Source: Posidonia oceanica
Taxonomy: Eukaryota; Streptophyta; Magnoliopsida; Alismatales; Posidoniaceae
Reading direction: 5' to 3'
Assembly: GCA_037176725.1 (NCBI GenBank)
Contig: JAZBRS010000020.1
Coordinates: 50,992,001-51,056,000 of the forward strand
Length of the DNA stretch: 64,000 bases
Shown: positions 24,243 to 34,300 of the stretch, one piece after another
Layout: every line of letters starts with the position of its first letter
Numbering within the stretch: position 1 is the stretch's first letter
Program-made: the position numbers and the translations under genes
The notes under the pieces: model-generated
Told to the model about the DNA's origin: nothing
Seen by the model: the letters and a program-made list of their open reading frames with translations, nothing else
The model's database searches: none

Positions 24243-24560
24243 CGATTGTTTGATTGATTGACTGATTGATTGATAAGATATCGGACTTATCGGCCGGCAA
24301 AGGAGAAGGGGTGATAAGATATCGGATTTATCGGCCGGCAAAAGAATAAAAGAATAGAATGATAAGATATCGGACTTATCGGCCGGTAAAAGGAAAGAAA
24401 TGATAAGATATCGGACTTATCGGCCGGTAAAAGGGAAGAAATGATAAGATATCGGACTTATCGGCCGGCAAAGAGGAAATAAAGGAATGATAAGATATCG
24501 GACTTATCGGCCGGCAGAGAGGGAATAAAGGAATGATAAGATATCGGACTTATCGACCGG
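24243..24560. repeat. Tandem hairpin array, block 2 (seven GATAAG/CTTATC units)
   Basis: A short GATT-type microsatellite (24,243-24,270) leads into seven copies of TGATAAGATATCGGACTTAT followed by CGGCCGG, at about 40-49-bp intervals. Each forms GATAAG-ATATCGGA-CTTATC. One copy has ATTTATC in place of ACTTATC, and the last has CGACCGG. The spacers are purine-rich and vary in length. Confidence 0.92.
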
Positions 24561-24587
24561 CAGAGAGGGAAGGGATGATACAGATGA

Positions 24588-24641
24588 GATACCGCGGGGC
24601 ATCTGAAAAGATGCCCCTGGTATCAGGATGATACCAGGGGC
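24588..24641. promoter_or_regulatory. Two mutually exclusive hairpins sharing one arm
   Basis: Hairpin A is GATACC-GC-GGGGCATCT (24,588-24,604), loop GAAA, then AGATGCCCC-T-GGTATC (24,609-24,624). Hairpin B pairs GCCCCTGGTATC (24,613-24,624) perfectly with GATACCAGGGGC (24,630-24,641) around the loop AGGAT. Both use the same middle arm, so only one can form at a time. On the transcribed minus strand the same alternatives exist. The sequence is seen directly; any switching role is inference. Confidence 0.6.
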
Positions 24642-25021
24642 CAGCCGAAGCGTCTCCGGTATCGAAGAGCGAAGGATGGACAAAACTGACGTGTTTATCA
24701 AACGAGTAGTTAGGGGGTACCAGCCCGCCGGAGACTCAGCTGGGGATGTCTGGTAGCAGGATTTGACGGTGCGGGTCCGCAGAGATCCCGGAGTTTGGGT
24801 CGTTTGCTGAGGATTTTCCTGCGTCACGTGGGCAACAAGTCGGGCCAGGGGCCTCCGGATATGAGTGGTGAGGAGCATGGAATGCGTTAAGCAACCTTGA
24901 AATGCGAGCAGCCAGCGCAAAACACCTTTGCATTGATAGAATTGTCGGTTACATGCCTACGGCAGGCCAGAAAATACAACACAACTCGAAAGGAAAACCG
25001 AGCGTCAATTGCATAATGGCT

Positions 25022-26308
25022 CTAAATGATCCGGGCCTTCTTTGATTTTTCAGAGTCAGGGAATAAAGGACCGCTCGGCGGGATTTCATCGATGGGCCAG
25101 AGGTCCTGCACCTCGGTGATGTACTCAGGAGTACACCCCATGCCTCTTGTAGCCGCGATGTTTGTTGATCGCACGCCATGCTGCATCAGATTGGCCAATT
25201 CCTTCGTTGGGGCAGTTGTACTGAGGGGATATGCTTGAAGGAGCCTTGGTGCTGTGCTATCAATAAAAGAGTGCTGCTGGAAACCGAACTGGCGCATGAC
25301 CCTGATAGGGTGGTATTCCACACCCGCGGTGAATCCTGGTAACACAACCAACCGCATGTCGCGTGTACTGAAGAAGACAGTGAACGGTTCGGCCGCAGAA
25401 GGAACGATGCGCCAGGTTACCGTGTCATCTGTTAGTCCTGATAATCTCTCGTATTCTTCCTTGACACTCTTAACAATCTTGGCATGGCCGCTGCTGCAGT
25501 AGGCCTCAAAAGCATGTACTTGGGGGCGCAGAAGACCTATCTCGGTGTGTGCGGCCAGCCAGACCTGAATAAGCGCTCCGCAACCATGAAAGTGGCGGCA
25601 GCGATGCGAAATGCGGTCCAGTCCGCAGTATGTTTCTGCCAGAACAACCGGTGCCAGGTCTATCTGGCGAGTCACCACAGCGAGTGCTATTTCAGCAATC
25701 TCGACGGCCACCGTCATCTTGCCATGGGTAAAAACCAGCTCGCCTAGGAAACGGGTAACAAATCCTCGGAGCCACAGCTTGTCTCCGAGTTCAGCGCGCT
25801 TTTCCACAATATCATCAAAATATGCTAGGCGAAGTAGGGGCGTGGGCCCGCTGGTGCAAATCAGTCTTTGCTGGCAACTTCAGGTAGAGAGCCCAGTCAG
25901 CTGTTTCAGGACCGCAATGTATCCGTCATGCCTCATGAAGATGGGCGGTCCCAAGATCTTGAAAAAGTCACAGATCCGGCGCACTTCCTCCAGTGTAGGT
26001 GTTAATTTAGTTCTGCCGAAACGGAAGACGTGGTGTGCCGGTTTCCAGAACCGCGCAGCAGCACACAGAAGATGGCGGCTTACTTCTACATCAGCAGCCT
26101 TTAGCAACTTGGTTGGAACACCCCACAGGCGCAGCTTCTCACAGTCATCTTTGGTAAGCTTGCCGATCCATTCTCGCAGGATCTCGGAATAGTGTGTCGG
26201 GGTCACCAGAGTGGGGAAACCCATTGCGCAGATTGCAAATTGTAGGCAGACGGCTGTCACAAAATCTTCAGATACCTGTTGCCAAGACTGTGAATTATCA
26301 GATCTCAT
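25022..26308 (-). pseudogene. Plant-mobile-domain-like (PMD/DUF7745-like) protein of element O
   Basis: One minus-strand frame from ATG at 26,308 to the stop at 25,022 spans about 428 codons and is broken only by TGA at 25,882-25,880. The N-terminal half has the hallmarks of plant mobile domains: LRLWGVPTKLLKAAD, AAARFWKPAHHVFRFGRTKL and TPTLEEVRRICDF. The second half continues with VTRFLGELVFTHGKM, VVLAETYCGLDRISH, HGCGALIQVWLAAH and GVEYHPIRVMRQFGFQQ, resembling DUF7745-type proteins. PMDs occur in plant transposons and in host proteins such as MAIN/MAIL1; their molecular role is not settled. It follows the integrase on the same strand, an uncommon place, as Ogre elements usually carry their extra ORF before gag. 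An in-frame TAG upstream of ATG supports this start. The domain call is by eye. Confidence 0.72.
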
Positions 26309-27528
26309 ACAGGCACAAAACTACTACTGGGAAGCAGATTTTGAAATTGGTAGAAACAGTCCAACACATTCAACAGTAAGCATTCAGATTATGGCAATTA
26401 AACACATGTAAGCAAAAGGGATTCTGTTGGCGCGGCAGGGATTGGCAGGAGTCCTGGGTCGTTGCAGCCTGATGATGCCAACGCGTGCTGAGTGGAAGTA
26501 CTATCTCAGCACTGGAGTAAGCTTTTGCAGAGTAGAATGATCAGAAGGAGGGGAGATGACTGGAAATGCAAATGCATGCGTGATTGGTGTAGTTTGCCCT
26601 CAGCATCGGGGGTGCTTCGGTGCCTGCTGTATAGGAAGGGAGCGGTTCCTAGCTCACCGGACTCTACTCAGACTCCTAGCTTGTTGGTGGCACTCTAGGA
26701 AAGGGTGTTGGTAATGTTTGGTGGGGGTGTAGAGAGGACGGGCTCCATACCAAACTCTCAAGGACTCACACTCGCTCCTACCTTTTCCTTCTCTTTTTAT
26801 GTCGGTGTGCAGGGCTCTCCTCATTCCCATTTTGGAAACAAAGAGGACCCGGCCCGAACCCCGACTCTTTTCTGGGATAGGTGAGAGGTGCGGGGTTACC
26901 CTGCCTGCCTTCACTTTTGGGAGTGGGCTTTTGTTCCTCTCCTTTTCTTTTTCTATCATTCTCTTTTTTGCTGTTTTTTTTTCTTTTCTTCTTTTCTCTC
27001 TTTTTTTTTTCTTTTTTTTCATTCTTTTCCCTCTTTTTTTTTTTAGGCTTGCGGGTCTCCGCTATCCCTTCTCTAGAGGAAATGGGTGTCAGGGCCTTTT
27101 GGGGACTGGCTCTCTCTTTCCTTCTTTTCTTGTGCATCTAGGCTTAGACATGTATTACTTTCTGGCTAGTGCCTAGCATTCTTCTGGGAGTGTAAGTCCT
27201 TAGGTGTTTGGGCATTTCGCCCGCTCTCACTGAGTAGTGGCTCCCTCACTAGCCAAGACATCCAAGTAGTATCAGGTGAAGTCGGGAGACTCCTTTCACA
27301 GCAGGCAAGCACCTCCGGTTTTCATCACCGGGCAATATGAAATGCGTGATTTGATGAGGATTGCAAACGGGATGAAAGAAGAAATGCACGGGAGTGTCGT
27401 AATGACAGAAAATGCAGGAGATAGGATGAACTGATGTGTGAGGGAGATAAGGCGAAAAGAGGTACAAAACATGCGAGTGGCGGGAGTACAAAAAGGTGGG
27501 AGGAAAGATCCGCGATGATTACTTTCAG
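26309..27528 (-). other. Spacer between integrase and the PMD-like frame, with purine tract
   Basis: No coding sequence was recognised. On the minus strand 26,930-27,045 is a long A/G run (its complement is T/C-rich), including GAAAAAAAAAAAGAGGG-type stretches. Low-complexity Lys/Arg or Phe/Leu frames across it are rejected as genes. The tract could act as an internal plus-strand primer or a promoter-like element; this is inference. Confidence 0.5.
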
Positions 27529-30500
27529 CTACTGATAGCACTTCTTGAGGTAGCACAAGTTGACTGGCTTGGACTGCTCGACCCGGTCCATGTCCTCAAG
27601 AGTTACTGCACCGCCTGAGAAGATCTGTTTAACGACGAAGGGGCCACGCCAGTTAGGTCGGAATTTGCCTCGACCGTCCGGTAGGTGAATGGCGTGCAGA
27701 ACTAGATCCCCTGGTTGGAAGCTTCTAGGCTGGACTTTCTTCAAGAATGCTCTAGCCATTCGCTTCTGGTAACAGTGAGCATTATGCATGGCTTGTAGTC
27801 TGTGCTCATCAATCAGATTCAGCTGGACGCAGCGGTCTTCGACCCATTCTGCCTCTTCCAGCTCAGCTTCTCGTAGGATCCGTAGTGAGGGGATTTCTAC
27901 TTCGACGGGTAATACCGCTTCCATGCCGTACACCAGAGAGTACGGTGTGACTCCGGTTGAGGTCCGGATTGATGTCCGGTACGCCCAGAGCGCGTACAGG
28001 AGCTTATCATGCCAATCCTTGTGGGTTTCTGCCATCTTCTTCATGATTTTGATGATGTTTTTATTAGCAGACTCCACTGCTCCATTCATCTACGACCGAT
28101 AAGGCGAGGACCTGTGATGCTTGATCTTGAGACTCTGCAGGAATTCCTCAGTTCTTTTGGCAATGAAGTTCGTGCCATTATCGGAGATGACGGAATAAGG
28201 GACCCCGTATCGGGCAACGATATTGTTCCTGATGAACTTTTCCGTTGCCACCGCAGTGACTGTTCCGTAAGAGGCTGCTTCCACTCACTTAGTGAAGTAG
28301 TCAATTGCTACCATGATGAAGCGGTGGCCATTTGAAGCAGCGGGGTGTATTGCACCAATGACATCGATCCCCCAGGTGGAGAAAGGCCATGGCGAGGACA
28401 TGTTATGCAGCTGATGAGGGGGAGCCTTGATAAAATTACCGTGGATCTGACAGTTATGGCATTTACGCACGAACCGGCAGCAGTCCGCCTCCATGGTTTG
28501 CCAGAAGTATCCTTGGAGCATGATCTTCTTGGCTAAGAGGACGCCATTCATGTGCGGGCCACAGGTTCCTGCAAGCACTTGAAGCATCAGCGTATCAGCC
28601 TCCGGCTTGTCCAGGCAGCGTAATAGCATCTGATTGTACGACCTTCTGTACAGCTGCCCAGCCCCTAACACATATTTTGACGCCAGACGCGCCAAAGTCC
28701 TTTTATCTTCTGCAGTGGTGTCAGGCGGAAGGCTGTCGGATTCCAGGAATGCTTTAATGTCGTAATACCATGGCCGCTCTTCTGCCGCATCTGCTTCCTC
28801 TATATTCATGCAATGTGCAGGCTCCTCTATACGGGTGACTGACACGTCCACCATGCTATCTTCTGGTATACTGAGCCAGGATGTTAGGGTTGCTAGCGCG
28901 TCTGCATACGCATTCTTTGCCCTGTTCATGTATGCGAAATTGATGCTCCTGAACCCTTCTATCAGCCTCAGCAGGCATTCGTGATATGGCACAAGTTTTG
29001 GGTCCTTCGTCTTCCAGTCGCCATTCACTTGAGAGATCACCAGCATGGCATCGCCGTGCACATGCAACTTCTGTGCCTTATGCTCGAGGGCGACTTTCAA
29101 ACCCAAGATGCACGCTTCATATTCTGCCTCATTGTTTGTGCACGGGAAAGTCAACTTCCTCGCAAAAGGAATCATCTGCCCCTGCGGCGTGGTCAGCACT
29201 GCGCCTATGCCTCGACCCTTTTTGTTGACGGCGCCGTCAAAGTACAGCTGCCACTGCTCTTGCTCCTCAAGGTCTTTCTCCTCTAAGTCCTCCATGGTAA
29301 AGAGAATGTCCTCGTCAGGGAACTGCGTCTAGAGTGGCTGGTATTCAGGCAAAGGAAAGTCCGCAAGGTGATCTGCCATAGCCTGGCCCTTCATAGACCT
29401 CTGTGTGACGAAGGTGATGTCGTATTGGGATAACAGCACCTGCCACTTGACACATCTGCCCACCAAAGCCAGCTTTTGGAAGAGAAACTTGATGGGATCA
29501 TGCCGGCACAAGAGGTGAACTGGGTACGCCATCATATAATGCCTTAGTTTCTGTGCGGCCCAGACAAAGGACCGACAGGTCTTCTCCATCGTGCTGTACC
29601 TGGCTTCACATTCATTAAACTTCTTGCTTAGGTAGTAGATGGCGCGCTCCTTCCTACCAGATTCGTCGTGTTGACCCAAGACGGCGCCCATGGAGTGCTG
29701 TGTGGTAGAAAGGTAGAGGAGCAAGGGTCTTCCTGGCGTGGGAGGGACCAGGACAGGAGGTTTGACCAGCAGTTGCTTGATTTTATCAAATGCGGCCTGA
29801 CACTCCTCGTTCCAGTTGATTTGTGCGTTCTTCCTCAAGAGTTTGAAGATAGGCTCGCAGATAGGCGTAAGCTGTGCAATGAAGCGACTGATATACTGTA
29901 AGCGCCCAAGTAGGCCTCGAACCTCCTTCTCGGTTCTAGGGGGTGACATGTCCACGATGGCTTTCGCTTTCAACGGGTCCACTTCGATCCCCCTTTGGCT
30001 AACGATGTAGCCCAGAAGTTTGCCAGATGAAACCCCAAACACGCATTTACTAGGGTTAAGCCTCAGTCTGTACTTCCTCAAACGGTCAAAGAGCTTCTTC
30101 AGGCAAGCAAGGTGATTCTCAGGCTCTTTGGTCTTCGCAATCATGTCATCTACATAGACCTCTACTTCTTGGTGCATGAGGTTGTGAAAAAGTGTAGTCA
30201 TGGCCCTCTGATAAGTTGCGCCAGCATTCTTCAACCCAAACGGCATAACCTGATAACAGAAGACCCCCCAGGGGGTGATGAATGAAGTTTTTTCCATGTC
30301 TTCTTCTGCCATCTTGATCTGATTATAGCCGGAGAAGCCGTCCATAAAGGATAGCATCTTGTGGCCCGTAGTGTTGTCGACTAGAACGTCAATGTGAGGC
30401 AATGGGAAATCGTCCTTGGGACTCGCCTTGTTCAGGTCCCTGTAGTCGATACATATCTGGATCCGGCCGTCCTTCTTGGGCACTGGCACGATGTTTGCAA

Positions 30501-31314
30501 GCCACTCAGGGTAAAGGACGACCTTCAGAAAATTGACATCAAGCTGCTTCATTATCTCTTCCTTGATCATGAGCAGCCACTGCGGTCGCCATCTTCTCAG
30601 TTTCTACTTTACTAGCTTGGCGTCTGGCTTCAAGGGCAAGTTATGGACCACTATTTCGACATCGAGGCCAACCATGTCTTCATAAGTCCAGGCGAAGACG
30701 TCTGCATACTCCTTCAGGAACGCAATGAACTCTATTCTGGCCTGGGGTGATAGTAGGGCACTGATGCGAACTTCTTTGGTTTCTTCAGCCGTGCCGAGGT
30801 TGATAACCTCTGTTTCTTCCTCAACATGCAGGTTGGGACCTTCTGGATCATCGTCATAGGACCGGAACTCAGGCGATGGGTCGTCATTCTCATCCTCGCC
30901 TGTATTGTCTTCTTCTCCATATGCAACAAGTTCCGAGAGGATCTCCTTTTCGAGGGTGGGATTTGTTACATCGAAGGAGTGTAGATGTTCTGCTTCTTGG
31001 CCCTGGTGATGCCTCAAGATGGTCACGCCTACTCGAGTATTTCTGTATCCCCGGTGCGCGACCTCTGCTCGGGTGACTTCCTTTGTCTGTTCTGCTGCTG
31101 ATGACATTGCTGCATGCTCTGCTGATACTGCTGAAGGCCTTGCCGATTCTACGACTGATACTGCTGACGACCTTGCTACTGAGACTACTGACAACTCTGT
31201 CACTGATTCTGCTTTTTGTTCTGTTACTGCTGCTGCATGATCTGTGGTGCTTCCTCCTCTGAGTCTGCTAATGTGCTGGTGGAGGGTATGTCGGACTGGC
31301 GGCTGATCTGGATA
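27529..31314 (-). pseudogene. Element O pol: RT, RNase H, second (archaeal-type) RNase H, integrase
   Basis: One frame runs from about 31,314 to 27,529 with stops at 30,606, 29,331, a TGA ending at 28,285, and 28,092. RT has CIDYRDLNKASPKDDFPLPH and the catalytic YVDDM (near 30,150). The first RNase H (LLYLSTTQHSMGAVLG) lacks the usual DAS start, as is typical of Tat elements with two RNase H domains. The second reads LYFDGAVNKKGRGIGAVL, NNEAEYEACILGL, VHGDAMLVISQ and YADALATL, keeping all four acidic residues. Integrase has the CHNCQIHG zinc part, though the first His of HHCC appears replaced by Leu, and the core has WGIDVIGAIHP, ISDNGTNF and MNGAVESANKN (D, D, E). The tail GDLVLHAIHLPDGRGKF follows. 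The pol frame is -1 relative to gag-pro. Confidence 0.92.
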
Positions 31315-31334
31315 CTACCACCTGCTATCTTGCC

Positions 31335-34300
31335 TCAGTGAGGCATGTGCTGCACAAGCCACCTAGACCCACCTTCGGGTTGGAGGATAATGAGCTCGTC
31401 TGGTTTAGGGGAGTTCGGCATTACTGAGTTTTCTTCCAGAGCCATGATGGAGGTGGAGTCCTCTCGCAGAGGAGGATCCGTAACTACGGCTTTTCCTTTC
31501 CTTTCTGCGGCTTGGTGCTGTGCCAGGTCTTCTGCTATGGATTCGAGCTGTTCTTGGTACAGTAGCTCTAAATCAGACATCCATGAATCGACCTGGGCTT
31601 CTATCGCCCCTCCTTCTTCCTCATCTGAGGGTGAGTCGACATAATAGGCGCCGAGGGCCTGCGGCACTGGCTCGGCTGCGAGATGGATTGTTGTCCCTGG
31701 TACTTGTGTGGTCTGACTCACGGGCGTGCCCGATAGCGATAGCCTCGGCATGGGAGACCCAGACGGGCTGGTCAGAGGGATCGCAGATGGATATGCTGCC
31801 AGGGTCACTGCTGCTGTCAGAGGATGGGCAGAGGTGCTCTCTTGGAGGCTCGAGGGCCGGGAGACTGCGATGCTCAGCTGTTTCTCCGTGACTGGTGATG
31901 ATGACGAGAGCACGACCTCTGATGCCATAGGGTCCTGCCATGAGAGTTGCTGGTCTGCGGCAAGAGAATGCGTGGCTGATTGGGCTGGTTGGATTGCTTG
32001 AGATGCGGCTTCTGAAAAGGGCTGAGTTACGCTGCTGACTGGACTCAGCGATTGACCCTCCTGAGAGGGTGGCGGTTGCACCGATGTGACAACGGCTACG
32101 TGCGGACTGACTGACTGTGCTTGAATTGGTGCTGGTGGTGCTGACATGACTGCAGGAGAATCAAAGACTGTCAAATCTGCCAAGGGTTCTGCCAACTCTG
32201 CTGCTTTGTGATCTGTGGTCGGAAGGACCGAACAAACCGACCGAGATGCTATTGGGCTAGGGTGGCTTTCACTGCGGGTCTGAACTGCCCCTGTTGTACT
32301 AGACTGTTCCTCGTCCGAGTAGTAGTCCTCAACGCAGACCCAGTCCTCCTCCGGTGGCGGAGAGCTTTGGCATGGCTCCGACGGCGCTACGGCTTGAACG
32401 GCACTCGAACCCAGAATACCTGCGCTCGTGAAGTTGGCCAGACTCCGAGGTATGACCATTCTCTGATTCTTCGCTTGCGGGCGCTTGCCTTTATCGGTGT
32501 GAGGGTCGTATCCTAGACTCTCGTTGTCTCTTCGTTCTTCCGCCATGATTGGTTCAGCGATTCCCTGGCCATGTCGCCCGAGCGGTGTCCCTTTGACGTA
32601 GCCCCACCTGTGACAGACGTTCTCGACCATCTGAAAAGGGTTGCTGTGAACGGCCAAGGAGTTGACACGTTCAAGATCTGGTAAAAAGTTAACCGGCTCG
32701 CACCGATTAACGCGATACAAAGCGTTCGAGAGTTCAAGGTCAAAGGGGACAGTCCGCGAAGAGATAGAGGAAATCGCCTCGATCCGCTCCTTCTCAAAAT
32801 TCTTTGCCATGACAACGATAACATCGTCACCTCGGCGGAACTTGATCATGCGATGGAGGGTCGAGGGGATAACCTGATGCTTGTAGAGCCAAGGGCGTCC
32901 AAGCAGAAAGTTGAAGTTAGGTTCTAAGTCGACGACGTAGAATTCCACATCGAATGTAACCGGACCAATGATAAGAGGAATAATCAGAATCCCTAGAGCG
33001 TCATGGTGGGTATTATCAAAAGCTGTCATTCCCTTTACAGCCGGAGTAATGTCCTCGGCCTTGAATCCGAGCTTGGTTGCTGTTCGCAAGGGACAAACGT
33101 TAAGGCCTGACCCATTATTAACCAGTGCAAGGGGAATGCGAAAGTTCTTGAATTGTACCGTGACGAACAAGGGTTGGTTGTGATTAATCCCCGCCGGAGG
33201 CAGCTCATCACTCGTAAAAGTGATGACCTGGGGTTCTGCGATCATTCCAACCATGCTTTCCAGAGCGGTAGGTTCTATGGCTTGGGACACGCGGGCGGCT
33301 TGGAACACGCGAAGGAAAGCCTCGCGGTGTTCGGCAGAAGTGTGTATCAGGTCCCAGATGGATATGTCGGCCTTAACCTTTTTGAGCTGGGAAGTGATGT
33401 CGGCTTTAGGCTGGCATTTCTTGGCAGCAGATGGTGCGGTTTTAGGGACAGGTTCAGCTATGGTGGATTCAAGAGGCTGGCCTGAAGGTGGTAGGGCTGT
33501 AGGCTGGACTAAGGGCAGAGGTGTTGCAGGTTCTGGATGACTAGGTCCGGCTATTGGCGCCGGAGGTTTGTAGACCCTCCCCGATCGCATCACTTCCGCA
33601 CACATTTCTGTGGCGTAGCTGTAAGGTACACGATGGGTATTCCGGGTTAGGTTAATAACCACGGGAGCGCGTGCAGCGAGCACGAGAGGGGCTACAGGCT
33701 GAGGAGGGCACGGATAGGAGGATAGTTGGGAAGGCAAGCGGGGTGGGGATTGAGGTCTTGCTAACAGGTGTACGGGAAACTCTGGCTGAGGTCTGGCTAG
33801 GAGATGTATTGGGGATACTGCCTGCGGGTTACCTAGCAAGCGTACTGGGGCTTGGGCCCGGGAAAGCATGGTGGCTGGTGTAGAAGAACGCTCCGGCCTG
33901 GTGCGTGGTCGGATCATATGAACATCCGATTCGGAACCGGCGACAGCTGCAAGATAGAGAGAGACTGGAAAGGGAGTAGAAACATCGTGGATAAGCTCGG
34001 AAGGATCTACCACAGATGTGAGAGGTCCAGAAGGAAACAAGGAGTGGATTCCTGAGGTCCCTGCACCTCCTGAATAGGAGTGCTTCGGCAGGGGCCGGCG
34101 AATAATATTAGCTGGGGTAGATGCTGATGCAGATGCATGAGGTGGTGTAGAAGTGGACGCCTCGTGCGTGTCGATCACAATCGTTCCCGATTCGATCAAA
34201 TCCTGGATAGCGTTCCGGAGAGTGAAGCAATTATCAGTCGAATGCCCGACGCTTCGATGAAAATCGCAGAAAAGGTTCGCCTTAAACCAATGCGGTAGTG

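Larger units (their letters stand above)
22796..25021 (-). other. Element O 3' untranslated region
   Basis: Non-coding sequence between the PMD-like frame and the polypurine tract. It holds two hairpin-repeat blocks and a pair of alternative hairpins, listed separately. In 22,920-23,000 there are several overlapping ATGCAATG/ATGCGATG motifs. No open frame of note was seen. Confidence 0.75.

Noticed and set aside
23256..24560. CRISPR-like array
   Set aside because: This is plant DNA, the spacers are related to each other and variable in length, and the repeats are explained as a retrotransposon 3' UTR array.
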